A stretch of DNA of 64,000 nucleotides from Dyadobacter frigoris (GTDB lineage Bacteria > Bacteroidota > Bacteroidia > Cytophagales > Spirosomataceae). A program made the translations under genes and the position numbers. How positions within the stretch are numbered: position 1 is the stretch's first letter; the number at the start of each line of letters is the position of its first letter. Below the pieces are notes generated by a model. It was given only the letters and a program-made list of their open reading frames with translations. It did not search any database and was not told the DNA's origin. This document shows, one piece after another, positions 7,942-16,881 of this stretch. The stretch is from positions 408,029 through 472,028 of the forward strand of contig NZ_SZVO01000006.1 in assembly GCF_005280585.1 (NCBI RefSeq), given 5' to 3'.

Positions 7942-10362
7942 TTACTCCGATTTTAAAGATTTCACCGGATTCATCAACGCTGCTTTTATCGATTGAAAAC
8001 TAACCGTAGCCAATGCTATGACGATCGCAGAAATCCCTACGGCGACAAAAATCCAGGCACTGATTTCAATCCGGTAAGAATAATTATCCAGCCATTTCTG
8101 CATGAAAAACCAGGCAAGCGGAGTAGCTATGATAATGGATAAAATGACCATTTTAACAAAATCCTCCGAAAGTGTATAAACAATACTTGAAATACTGGCT
8201 CCCAATACTTTACGAACACCAATTTCCTTAGTACGCTGCTCGATCACCATAAGCGCAACAGCAAATAATCCCAGACATGATAATAAAATGGCGACACCGG
8301 ATGCCAGGCTGAAAATCTGTGAAAGACGTTCCTCTTCCTTATACCATGAATCCGTATTTTCATCCATGTAGGAACCAATGAAATCGGCCTGCGGAGCTAC
8401 TTCTTTCCAAACCAGTTTCAGCTTATCCATAGCACCTGCCAAACTTCGGGGTGTCACACGTACAAAAATATAGTTAATTGACTCAGAATGAGAAAGGTGT
8501 AAAGTAATCGGTTTTTGATCCGCTTTCAATGAGTATAAATGAAAATCAGGAACAAGGCCAATAATCTGATATTTGACACCTGCGGTATCCGTTTGAAAAT
8601 ATTTCCCGACCGGATCCTTTTCTCCAATCATTTTGGCCATCTGTTCCGTTATAATAACCCGATCCAGAGAATCTGTCGGGTAAGCCCGATCAAATTCGCG
8701 GCCGTCCAGTAATTTTATACCCAGGGTTTTTGCGTATTCGTAGTCCACTGAAACCCAGTCCGACGATATTTCTTTTTCCTTATAAGTGAAACCAATAACA
8801 CTGCGGGATGTACTGTGATCTTTTCCTACCCCAAGATTTACAGCGCTTCCGGAAATACCCAGAATAGTTGGATCATTGTCCAGTTCATTATGCATTCTGC
8901 GCAAAACCTGCTGTCCATTCGCTTTATTCCCAACCGGAATACTGATCACCTGATCCTTATTGAAACCAAGTGGCTGCGTCCGAAGAAAAACAACCTGCTG
9001 AATGGCAATGATAGTACAGCAAATTAACAAACTTGATAAAGTAAATTGGGTTACAATCAAAGAATTACGGAGAATTCCGGGACGTTTTAAAGTGATTTTT
9101 CCCTTTAAAACTTCAACTGCATTAAATTTTGACATTTGCCATGCCGGATAACCACCCGCAATCAAAGTCACAAGTAAAAACAGGCCAAAAATAATAGCCA
9201 GAGTATCCGGCTGAAAAACATACGCCAGTGTTAATTTCCCCTTGAAAGTAGCATTGAATTGTGGTAATAAAGCATAAGCCAACAGAAGTCCGGCAAGAAA
9301 ACCAACAAAACAAATCATGGATGTTTCGCCCCAGATCTGTACAAAAAGCTGGTTTTTAAGTGCTCCAAGTGATTTACGAACACCAACTTCACGAGCCCGC
9401 GTGAACGAGCGGGCAACACTTAGATTAATAAAATTGATACAGGCGATCAGCAGAATAAAACAGGCAATACCCATCAACGCATAAATCAATGTTACCGAAG
9501 ATGCACCTCCGGAAATGTCTTTATCAAAATGTATGTTAGCCAGTTTTTGCAATCTTACAGCAAAAATATCTCCGCGCTCATCCGGTTTTGCTCCACGTTT
9601 TATTAAACCCGTAATGTTATCTGCAAAATATTTTTTTGAAAAAGATTTCATTCTTTTTTCAAAAGAAGCCTGGTCTGCATTCGGAGTCAGCTTTAAATAA
9701 ACGTTGTGAGACATAGCATCCCAGTGATCCTTTTCCCGTTGATAACCTTCATGGTTCTCTATACGGATAAATGCATCGTATTGAATCGTTGAATTATCCG
9801 GAAAATCGCCCAGTACCCCTGTTACAATATATTGTTTTTGATTCCCGCCATCAGATCCAAGTTGTATTTGTTTACCAACAGGATCTTCACTTCCAAAAAC
9901 GGCTTTTGCCATATTCTGGCTGATCACAATATTGCTCAGGTCATTCAGCGCAGTTTCTGCACTGCCTTTCAACATGGGAAAAGAAAATATTTTCAGGAAA
10001 TCAGGGTCTGTGAGCATTACCTGTTTGTCAAAATACTTGCCTTTGTATTCCACCAGACTACTTCCGTTCATCAACCTCGCAGCTGCTTCAACTTCCGGAT
10101 ATTCTGCTTTCAAGGCTGGCGTCAGCGGCATGGGCATTGAGCTTCCTTTTTCTTCCTTCTCAGGATTATTGGAAAACAAATAGGCCTGAAATATCCGGTC
10201 ACCATCCTTATGAAACAGGTCAAAGGACAACTGAAAATAAGCCGTCAGAAAAAGGAAAATGCTGATACAAAAAGCTACTGAAAGCCCCACAATGTTTATC
10301 GAAGCATAACCTTTACTTTTCCAGAGATTTCTGAATGCAATTTTGAAGTAATTACGTATCAT
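7942..10362 (-). CDS. ABC transporter permease 3 (FtsX/MacB-like)
   Basis: An 806-residue paralog with the family layout. TM1 is at about 20-42 (INIVGLSVAFCISIFLFLTA). The loop of FtsX core 1 reads RAREVGVRKSLGA near residue 322 and that of core 2 reads TKEIGVRKVLGAS near 708. It ends NPVKSLKSE. It starts 7 bases after the stop of a small secreted protein gene (10370-10918), a spacing that implies translational coupling. It is therefore the first permease of the distal block (small protein, permeases 3, 2, 1). The block is preceded by a sequence resembling the regulatory region of the adaptor gene, so it may be controlled by the same sigma-54 regulator. Confidence 0.9.
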   Translation of the reverse strand: MIRNYFKIAFRNLWKSKGYASINIVGLSVAFCISIFLFLTAYFQLSFDLFHKDGDRIFQAYLFSNNPEKEEKGSSMPMPLTPALKAEYPEVEAAARLMNGSSLVEYKGKYFDKQVMLTDPDFLKIFSFPMLKGSAETALNDLSNIVISQNMAKAVFGSEDPVGKQIQLGSDGGNQKQYIVTGVLGDFPDNSTIQYDAFIRIENHEGYQREKDHWDAMSHNVYLKLTPNADQASFEKRMKSFSKKYFADNITGLIKRGAKPDERGDIFAVRLQKLANIHFDKDISGGASSVTLIYALMGIACFILLIACINFINLSVARSFTRAREVGVRKSLGALKNQLFVQIWGETSMICFVGFLAGLLLAYALLPQFNATFKGKLTLAYVFQPDTLAIIFGLFLLVTLIAGGYPAWQMSKFNAVEVLKGKITLKRPGILRNSLIVTQFTLSSLLICCTIIAIQQVVFLRTQPLGFNKDQVISIPVGNKANGQQVLRRMHNELDNDPTILGISGSAVNLGVGKDHSTSRSVIGFTYKEKEISSDWVSVDYEYAKTLGIKLLDGREFDRAYPTDSLDRVIITEQMAKMIGEKDPVGKYFQTDTAGVKYQIIGLVPDFHLYSLKADQKPITLHLSHSESINYIFVRVTPRSLAGAMDKLKLVWKEVAPQADFIGSYMDENTDSWYKEEERLSQIFSLASGVAILLSCLGLFAVALMVIEQRTKEIGVRKVLGASISSIVYTLSEDFVKMVILSIIIATPLAWFFMQKWLDNYSYRIEISAWIFVAVGISAIVIALATVSFQSIKAALMNPVKSLKSE

Positions 10363-10369
10363 CTATTGG

Positions 10370-10918
10370 TTATTTATCAGTTGAAAACCCTATTTCCTGT
10401 TCCGTTTCTGCTATAATCCGTTGACGCTCTCTTTCCGATTTCCCGTTTGCGTTCAAAGTTCTCTCGTATTCAAAATCTTCGCCCTTTTTGACAAACTGGT
10501 AGTGCATATACATTTGCCCTTCTGCATTATATTTTATCTGTTTTGAAAAAGGCTGCTTTTTATCACAGATCTCAATTTGTGTATTTTCAGTTCTTTCCGT
10601 TACTCTGTTTTCATGTTTTTTGGAAATTTCCGGCTCGGGTTCTTCGTCAAACAAAGGTGCTATCGGAGATTTTGGAGCGGGAGGAAAAGAAAGATCCAGC
10701 GAATCCAACACTTTTTCCTTCAATGCAATTCGCTCAGATTTATCAAAAAAAGACAGATCAAAAGTATGATCATATGTTATCGTTTGTCCGTCAATCGTTC
10801 CACTAATATGGATCGACATAGACTTGCCATCATCTTCGATACTTTTACTCACAGAACGCGATTGTCCGAAGGCTATCGAATTAACGGTTGTTAGTAGAAT
10901 GATAAAATACTTTTTCAT
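10370..10918 (-). CDS. Small secreted protein leading the permease 3-2-1 block
   Basis: A 182-residue protein with a typical signal peptide (MKKYFIILLTTVNSIAFGQ). The mature part is hydrophilic and highly charged, with a Pro-rich stretch near residues 78-95 (SFPPAPKSPIAPLFDEEPEP), and has no domain I recognise. It is the first gene of the distal permease block and ends 7 bases before permease 3. It is predicted periplasmic, so it could be an accessory or sensing protein for the permeases; that is inference from position only. Upstream lies a 354-base region with a palindrome and a sigma-54-like element. Confidence 0.75.
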   Translation of the reverse strand: MKKYFIILLTTVNSIAFGQSRSVSKSIEDDGKSMSIHISGTIDGQTITYDHTFDLSFFDKSERIALKEKVLDSLDLSFPPAPKSPIAPLFDEEPEPEISKKHENRVTERTENTQIEICDKKQPFSKQIKYNAEGQMYMHYQFVKKGEDFEYERTLNANGKSERERQRIIAETEQEIGFSTDK

Positions 10919-11001
10919 AGCTAAATGGGTTGCTTTTTTTGATTTTCCGGGTTAAATAATCCGGTTATTATAATGATTTCGGACTACCTGTTATACCGAA
11001 G

Positions 11002-11017
11002 TGAAATTATTATACCA
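11002..11017 (-). promoter_or_regulatory. Weak candidate sigma-54 promoter
   Basis: On the minus strand TGGTAT-N5-TTTCA matches the sigma-54 layout TGGCAC-N5-TTGCA with the -24 GG kept but TC instead of GC at -12. Alone it would be unconvincing. It is listed because the block at 11094-11118 sits 77 bases upstream, against 76 bases for the related block and the better sigma-54 site before the adaptor gene. An AACTAATT octamer also recurs at matching distances (20 and 19 bases). Confidence 0.4.
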
Positions 11018-11079
11018 AGCAGCAAGACACTCATTCAACTAATTCATTATAAGTATTTTATATCAAAAATTAAATAAAA

Positions 11080-11118
11080 AAAGTGTCCGATTATGGACAC
11101 TTTCGTTCAGTATTGGAC
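11080..11118. promoter_or_regulatory. Candidate activator-binding block with GTGTCC/GGACAC palindrome
   Basis: A perfect 9-bp inverted repeat (AAAGTGTCC, 6-base spacer, GGACACTTT) occupies 11080-11103. It overlaps a 25-base block (11094-11118) that matches 19 of 25 positions at 24318-24342, upstream of the adaptor gene; five of the six differences are transitions. The likely role is an enhancer for the NtrC-type regulator encoded at 24565. On the minus strand the palindrome is followed by a T run, so a terminator is the alternative reading, though no minus-strand gene lies just upstream. Confidence 0.5.
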
Positions 11119-11272
11119 TTTGAAAAATCTTGCCGTGATTCCCAAAAAAAGAGTATCTTAATGTAATTAACATCTAATAAATTTCCAGAGTCTTTATTAA
11201 CAATAACTTCAATATAGTTATCTTTAAACAAGCAGTTGTTTTTATATTTGTATAACAGACAAAAAAGTAAAA

Positions 11273-11479
11273 ATGAGTACTTTATCAATTCATACGAAAC
11301 TAGAAACTTTAACCCCTGACTTGAAAGAAGAGGTTAATGATTTTATTGATTTTCTAATCGAGAAATCAAGTAAAGAGAAAAAAAAGAAAATTATTCCTGA
11401 GTTTGGAAGTGCAAAAGGCAAAATTAAAATGTCTCCGGATTTCGACGCACCTCTTGATGACTTTAAGGATTATATGTAA
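11273..11479 (+). CDS. DUF2281-type antitoxin
   Basis: A 68-residue acidic/basic small protein of the DUF2281 antitoxin type. An N-terminal helix (LSIHTKLETLTPDLKEEVNDF) is followed by DFLIEKSSKEKKKKI, and the C-terminal segment FGSAKGKIKMSPDFDAPLDDF is the usual toxin-wrapping tail of this family. It would neutralise the PIN toxin encoded immediately downstream; the two frames overlap by one base (taATG arrangement). It probably autoregulates the pair. The pair is opposite in strand to all surrounding permease genes and splits their array. Confidence 0.85.
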   Translation: MSTLSIHTKLETLTPDLKEEVNDFIDFLIEKSSKEKKKKIIPEFGSAKGKIKMSPDFDAPLDDFKDYM

Positions 11480-11862
11480 TGAATTATTTACTGGATACAC
11501 ACACATTTCTATGGTTTATTAATGGCGACAATGAACTTCCTCAGAGTTCAAGAGTGATCATTGAAGATCCCGATAACGTTAAATACATAAGTATAGCGAC
11601 CTTCTGGGAAATTGCTATTAAAATAAATATCAACAAACTGAAAATAGAAATGCCATTTCGGGAACTGGAATGGCACGTAAGTAAAAATGACTTCCGGCTA
11701 TTACCTATTACTTTTCTGCATACAAGTCAATTAATAAATTTACCTCTTTTTCACAGAGATCCCTTTGACAGAATTATTATTGCTCAGGCAATTTGTGATA
11801 GCCTAACTGTAATTAGCAGGGATAACAATTTTAAGCATTATGAATTACCGACAATCTGGTAG
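11479..11862 (+). CDS. vapC: PIN-domain ribonuclease toxin (VapC-like)
   Basis: A 127-residue PIN-domain protein. The acidic catalytic set is visible: Asp6 in MNYLLDTHTFLW, the Glu of FWEIAIK (about residue 44), and the Asp residues in HRDPFDRIIIAQA (about 94-97) and ISRDNNF (about 115). Such toxins cleave RNA, often tRNA, when their antitoxin is degraded. The start overlaps the antitoxin stop, so the two are translationally coupled. The stop is 3 bases from the stop of convergent permease 4, leaving no room for a terminator. This suggests a tight insertion into the permease array. Confidence 0.88.
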   Translation: MNYLLDTHTFLWFINGDNELPQSSRVIIEDPDNVKYISIATFWEIAIKININKLKIEMPFRELEWHVSKNDFRLLPITFLHTSQLINLPLFHRDPFDRIIIAQAICDSLTVISRDNNFKHYELPTIW

Positions 11863-11865
11863 ATT

Positions 11866-14247
11866 CTACTCCGATTTCACCGGATTCATCATAGCAGCTT
11901 TGATACTTTGAAAGCTTATTGTAAACACAGCAATTAACACAGTCAATAATCCTATCATCGGGAAAATCCACCAGTGAATTTCTATCCGGTAAGCAAAACC
12001 TTCCAGCCATTTGTTCATGACATAATACGCTATCGGTGATGCAATGAGGACTGAGATCAATACCAGAATAACGAAATCTGTCGAGAGCAGTTTCACAATA
12101 CCGGAAATGGAGGCGCCAAGCACTTTTCTAATTCCGATTTCCTTGATCCTGCGTTCAGCGGTAAACGTTGCAAGTCCAAATAAACCGAGACAGGATATCA
12201 AAACGGCAATGATTGTAAATGTATTGAAAAGGGTTGCACTACGCTGCTCATTTTTATAAAGACGGTCAAATGTTTCATCCAGGAATTTATAATCCAGCGG
12301 ATAATTCGGTACCATTTCAGCCCGGATTTTCTCCACCGATTTAATAGCCAGCGCTGCATTCCCCTTGGTGTATTTCACATAAATACCTCTGCTCCATTCT
12401 GAATCAGTGAATAAAACAAGCGGTTCAATTTTCTCCCGCAAACTTTTATAATGAAAATCCTTAACCACACCGATAACTGTCCCCTTTTTGCCTTGAAAAT
12501 GAAAACGCTGTCCGATAACCGGTTTCGGTATATTTAGTTTTCTGACCGCCGCTTCATTCAAAATCACATTATTTTTATCTGCTATACTATTTTCAGCAAA
12601 CCATCGACCATCCGACATTTTTAGGCCGAACATAGATTGAAAATTAGATTCTACATTGATCTGCCCAACGGTTGGCTGAAAATCCGCTGGCCGGCCATCC
12701 CAATCCAGACTACCGCTATGGCTGCTGCTGATATCAACAATATTAGCGCTCGAAATGGTTACATCTTCAATTCCTGGCTGATTTAAAAGCTGGGCTTTCA
12801 TCATCTTTGCTTCCACTTTTGGAACCATATTCCATGGAAGCATAAAAGTAAATGTCCTGCCTCGATCATAACCCAGCTTTTTGTCCCGGATGAATTTCAT
12901 TTGCTGAAAAACAACAAGCGTAGAAATCAAGAAAACAACCGAAACTGTGAATTGCACAATCACCAACCCTTTTCTGAAATTTCCATTATTAGATCCAAAA
13001 ACATTATTTCCTCTTAATGTCTCAAAAGGTTTGAAGGAAGATAAAAGCAGTGATGGATAAATGCCGGTTAGCAAAATGGCAAAAAATGTTGTTCCAAATA
13101 ATACATACCACAACGATGAATTAGTCAGCGACAAAACAAATATTTTTCCTGTCAAATCATTAAAAGAAGGCATCAATGCAAAAATTAATATCAATGCCAG
13201 ACCTAAACTTAAAAGGCAGGTTAATATGGATTCGGTCATAAACTGGCCGAATAAATGTGAATGTGTCGCTCCTAAAAGTTTTTTCATCCCCACTTCTTTA
13301 GCTCTCATACTGGCTCTGGCCGTTGTCAGATTTACATAATTGATACAGGCCACAAATAAAATCAACATTGCCAATCCGAAGAAAATGTAAACCGTTTTGT
13401 GATCGCCCGTATTTTGTCCGGCTCCCTGCACTGCATTATTAAAATGGAGATCTGCCAATGCTTCCGATTCCAGCACAATGTCTTTTGAAGGATTTCCTTT
13501 ATCATCCTTTTTTGCATTGGAAATAATGGCAGTTAGCTTTTTATCCAGTTTTTTCAAATCTGCATCAGGCCTTACCACAATGAAAGTTTCATAATTGAAA
13601 TTCCCCCAGTTATTGTCATTTTTTAAATTACCCGGATTTGACAGATAGGCACTTAGCGGAAGAATATAATCATATTGAAAACTCGAATTAGCCGGATTGT
13701 TAGCAAAAACAGCCGAGATTTTATAATCCAAAGAATCAATCCGAACGATTTTCCCGGCAACATCAGTTTTCCCAAACAATTGTTCAGCCCTGGATTCTGT
13801 CATCGCTATATTCCTGATTCCTGATTTGAAATCATTAATGGATCCATCCAAAAAATTGTAATCAAAAACTTCAAACCAGTTAGAATCTACATAAGCCACA
13901 TGATCGGCCAAAATCATTTTATCAGCAACCTTTATCGGCAAATTTGAAGAGGCAATTTTCCGCGTTGCCTTGGTAATTTCCGGAAGCAATTTTATTTCAT
14001 TGGCAAGCAAAAGCGGCGTGCTTGACCAATGCCAGATTTCCTGTTTGCTAACCTGATAATGCGTCAGAATCCTTTTAATCTGCTCCGACTTTTTATGGAA
14101 AGTGTCAAAACTTGACTCATTTTTCACCCACAATAAAATGAAAACCGCAGCCACCATCCCACCCGACAACCCGATAATATTAAGCGAAGTGAAAAGTCTG
14201 GAACCGAACAGATTCCTGAGTGCAATTTTGATATGGTTTTTTAACAT
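11866..14247 (-). CDS. ABC transporter permease 4 (FtsX/MacB-like)
   Basis: A 793-residue paralog with TM1 at about 18-40, a periplasmic domain, FtsX core 1 loop RAKEVGMKKLLGA near 313 and core 2 loop IKEIGIRKVLGAS near 698. It ends NPVKSE, shorter than the NPVKSLKSE of its relatives. This is consistent with a 9-base loss between short AAATC repeats in the coding strand at the very 3' end, next to the toxin gene. It is the last gene of the proximal operon (adaptor, ATPase, permeases 7, 6, 5, 4), 70 bases after permease 5. The missing residues are in the cytoplasmic tail and probably tolerated. Confidence 0.9.
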   Translation of the reverse strand: MLKNHIKIALRNLFGSRLFTSLNIIGLSGGMVAAVFILLWVKNESSFDTFHKKSEQIKRILTHYQVSKQEIWHWSSTPLLLANEIKLLPEITKATRKIASSNLPIKVADKMILADHVAYVDSNWFEVFDYNFLDGSINDFKSGIRNIAMTESRAEQLFGKTDVAGKIVRIDSLDYKISAVFANNPANSSFQYDYILPLSAYLSNPGNLKNDNNWGNFNYETFIVVRPDADLKKLDKKLTAIISNAKKDDKGNPSKDIVLESEALADLHFNNAVQGAGQNTGDHKTVYIFFGLAMLILFVACINYVNLTTARASMRAKEVGMKKLLGATHSHLFGQFMTESILTCLLSLGLALILIFALMPSFNDLTGKIFVLSLTNSSLWYVLFGTTFFAILLTGIYPSLLLSSFKPFETLRGNNVFGSNNGNFRKGLVIVQFTVSVVFLISTLVVFQQMKFIRDKKLGYDRGRTFTFMLPWNMVPKVEAKMMKAQLLNQPGIEDVTISSANIVDISSSHSGSLDWDGRPADFQPTVGQINVESNFQSMFGLKMSDGRWFAENSIADKNNVILNEAAVRKLNIPKPVIGQRFHFQGKKGTVIGVVKDFHYKSLREKIEPLVLFTDSEWSRGIYVKYTKGNAALAIKSVEKIRAEMVPNYPLDYKFLDETFDRLYKNEQRSATLFNTFTIIAVLISCLGLFGLATFTAERRIKEIGIRKVLGASISGIVKLLSTDFVILVLISVLIASPIAYYVMNKWLEGFAYRIEIHWWIFPMIGLLTVLIAVFTISFQSIKAAMMNPVKSE

Positions 14248-14317
14248 AACATTAGTAAAGCTTTCATTTGTAATTTACTACTTCAACTATTTATTTAATC
14301 CAAAAGCAGGTTATTTC

Positions 14318-16702
14318 TCACTCACTTTTTAAACTCTTAACAGGATCCATCATAGCCGTTTTCAAACTTTGAATACCAACGGTTAATATGGCAACTGAAA
14401 TTGCAAGCAGAGCAGAAAGCGCAAAATACCATCCGGAAATTTCAATTCTGTAAGGAAAATCCTCTAACCAGATATTCGCAGCATAATAAGATATCGGCAG
14501 CGCAGCAACGATGGCGATTAAAACAAGTTTGACAAAATCGGTTGACAATAAAGTAGCGATACTGGCAACAGAAGCGCCTAAAACTTTTCTGATCCCGATT
14601 TCTTTCACTCTTGTTTCTGCATTAAAAGTGGCTAAACCAAACAAACCAATGCACGAAACAAAAATGGATAAAATGGCAGCCAGCGTAATCATTTGTTTCC
14701 ATTTCGCCTCGGTTTCATATCTTTTCAAATTACTGGCATCCTCAAATTTGTATTCAAAAGGCATGAAGGGTACATGTGCGTGAAAAATCTTTTCAACCGT
14801 TTTAATCGTTTCTGGAATATCGGTTGAATTAAGTTTAAGGTAAATTGTCCCCAATCCATAATTCGGATCCTGTGTCAATAAAAGTGGTTTAATCTTTTCT
14901 TTCAAAGAAGCAAAATGATAATCCTTAATGACGCCGATGACTTTATATTTCTGATTTTTCCATTCAAAATTAATTTCTTTTCCAACCGGATCCTGCCAGC
15001 CTGCTTCTTTCACAAATGCTTCATTCACCATCACGGATTCCATAGGATCGGATGTAAAACTTTGAGAGAAATTCCGGCCCTTCACCACTGGAATCTGCAA
15101 GGCGTTCAGGAAATTATCATCTACACCAATGTAGCCAAAATCAATACTTCCCTTTTCAATTTTCGCGCCGGTCCCGTTGTAATTTCCGTTGAAAGCGGCC
15201 ACAGTTTTGATACCGGTTGTATTTTCCAGTTCCTGTTTTATAGCCGCAAGCGATTCCTTTCTACCACCACCACGTCCAATACTGAAACTCATCAGGTTAT
15301 TATCATTATAACCTAAATCTTTATTGGTCAGATATTTAAATTGAGAATAAATGACAATAGTACCAATAACAAGGCAAACCGACAAAGCAAACTGAAACAC
15401 GACCAAACCTTTGGTAAGATAATTCCGCTGTGTCAGTTTTGTTCGGTTGTATAATGTTTGCGCCGGACTGAATCCTGACAAAACCATCGCAGGATAAAAT
15501 CCTGCAACCAGACCCGTGATCAGAAAAAGTATAAAATAACCTGTAACAAGTTTGAAATCGAGCAGATAGGAAAGCGCAAGTTGCTTGTTTGCCAAGTCAT
15601 TAAAAACAGGCAAAACCAATTGTGTCAAAACGAAGGCAAAACTGAACGCGATGAAAGACAAAAGAAAGGATTCTCCTAAAAACTGGTACATGAGCTGCTT
15701 CCGCTGACTTCCGACTACTTTCCGAATTCCAATTTCTTTTGCTCTTTTGAGCGATCTCGCAACTGTAAGATTTATAAAATTTATGCAGGCGATCAGCAAA
15801 ATAAAAATCGCAATTCCGGAAAGAATGTAGGTATAAATCGGGCTGCTTCCTTTCCCCAGTCCATTTCTTATTTCCGCGGATTCGCTGTCAAGATGAATAT
15901 TAAGAAATGGTTGAAGATCGAAGTGAATTTTCTGTTTAAAATCCTTGATCTTGCTGATTTCGACAGCGGATTTTGTTTTAAAAACCTGATCAAGTTTTGG
16001 AACAACAGTCAGATAATTGGCCTTTTCATGCAGCAAAACAAAGGTATTCATGTAAAACCCTAACCATTCCTTATCCGTCCAGCCGCGGGCTTCCTCAAAT
16101 TTAAAAGAAATAACAGATTCAAACTGGATTGAAGAATTCTGAGGACATTTTTTGGCTACACCGGTGACGTTAAACGTTTCAAACTTATCATCGATTTTAA
16201 GAGCCATGGTTTTGCCAACAGCATCTTTTGTATCGAAATACTTCTCAGCAACGTCCTCGGAAATCACAATGGAATTGATATCAGACAAAACTGTTTTCGG
16301 ATTGCCATACAATAATGGCATTGAAAAAACGGTGAAGAAATTATCATCCGCAAAAAGAATATTTTCATTAAGCAGTTCTGCACCTTTTTTTACGACAAAA
16401 GAACTGCTCTGCGCTCTTACGATTTCCTTGATCTCGGGAATTTCCTGTTTGAAAGACGGACCGTGAATGGCGTTGGTACTGCCTATCACATGCGTATCTT
16501 TCTCATCCGTCATCGCTACCTGTATCCGGTAAAGCTGATCTTTATTTTCTTCAAAACGATCAAAACTTACCTCGTCTTTGGTATAAAGTACAATCAACAT
16601 GCAGCAGGTCAGCCCCAAAGACAACCCGGCAATATTGATCACCGAAAAAACTTTATTTCTGGTAAGATTCCGAAAAGCGATTTTGAGATAATTGGTTAGC
16701 AT
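14318..16702 (-). CDS. ABC transporter permease 5 (FtsX/MacB-like)
   Basis: A 794-residue paralog. TM1 (INIAGLSLGLTCCMLIVLYT) is at about 22-41. FtsX core 1 loop RAKEIGIRKVVGS lies near 318 and core 2 loop VKEIGIRKVLGAS near 697. The C-terminus reads DPVKSLKSE. The first periplasmic domain shows the family pattern FTVFSMPLLYGN and ISEDVAEKYF near residues 125-155. It lies 179 bases downstream of permease 6, the gap containing TTAGC-rich sequence. A shared transcript with the adaptor and ATPase is likely, though the long gaps leave room for internal regulation. Confidence 0.9.
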   Translation of the reverse strand: MLTNYLKIAFRNLTRNKVFSVINIAGLSLGLTCCMLIVLYTKDEVSFDRFEENKDQLYRIQVAMTDEKDTHVIGSTNAIHGPSFKQEIPEIKEIVRAQSSSFVVKKGAELLNENILFADDNFFTVFSMPLLYGNPKTVLSDINSIVISEDVAEKYFDTKDAVGKTMALKIDDKFETFNVTGVAKKCPQNSSIQFESVISFKFEEARGWTDKEWLGFYMNTFVLLHEKANYLTVVPKLDQVFKTKSAVEISKIKDFKQKIHFDLQPFLNIHLDSESAEIRNGLGKGSSPIYTYILSGIAIFILLIACINFINLTVARSLKRAKEIGIRKVVGSQRKQLMYQFLGESFLLSFIAFSFAFVLTQLVLPVFNDLANKQLALSYLLDFKLVTGYFILFLITGLVAGFYPAMVLSGFSPAQTLYNRTKLTQRNYLTKGLVVFQFALSVCLVIGTIVIYSQFKYLTNKDLGYNDNNLMSFSIGRGGGRKESLAAIKQELENTTGIKTVAAFNGNYNGTGAKIEKGSIDFGYIGVDDNFLNALQIPVVKGRNFSQSFTSDPMESVMVNEAFVKEAGWQDPVGKEINFEWKNQKYKVIGVIKDYHFASLKEKIKPLLLTQDPNYGLGTIYLKLNSTDIPETIKTVEKIFHAHVPFMPFEYKFEDASNLKRYETEAKWKQMITLAAILSIFVSCIGLFGLATFNAETRVKEIGIRKVLGASVASIATLLSTDFVKLVLIAIVAALPISYYAANIWLEDFPYRIEISGWYFALSALLAISVAILTVGIQSLKTAMMDPVKSLKSE

Positions 16703-16745
16703 AGCCGTTGGCTTTTAGCGGTTAGTGATTAGCTTTTAGCCGTGG
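16694..16745. repeat. TTAGC/GCTTTTAGC-rich intergenic tract
   Basis: The gap between permeases 5 and 6 contains GGTTAGC, TTTTAGCGGTTAG, TGATTAGC and TTTTAGCC packed in about 50 bases. Similar tracts occur in the gaps at 19300-19323, 19411-19448, 22683-22718, 22833-22865 and 26071-26100. In the 19.3-19.45 and 22.7-22.87 kb gaps they are arranged as inverted pairs. Confidence 0.6.
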
Positions 16746-16881
16746 CTTCGAGCTTCCTTTGAGTTTTAGAATTACTTGCAAGTTTCAATTAATCAGCACA
16801 AAACATTTCAATAATCTTAAAAACCTTGTTTTCACAATTTGGTGAACAAACTTTAAACTCCCGGACCCAAAGCTAAACGAG

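Larger units (their letters stand above)
10919..11272. other. Divergent regulatory region, permease 3 operon / vapBC
   Basis: A 354-base AT-rich spacer without a gene. On the minus strand it holds a sigma-54-like element (11002-11017) and an upstream block (11094-11118) related to the one before the adaptor gene. On the plus strand a TATATTTG match to the Bacteroidota -7 consensus TAnnTTTG lies at 11243-11250, about 23 bases before the antitoxin start. A good -33 TTG partner is not evident. Confidence 0.6.
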
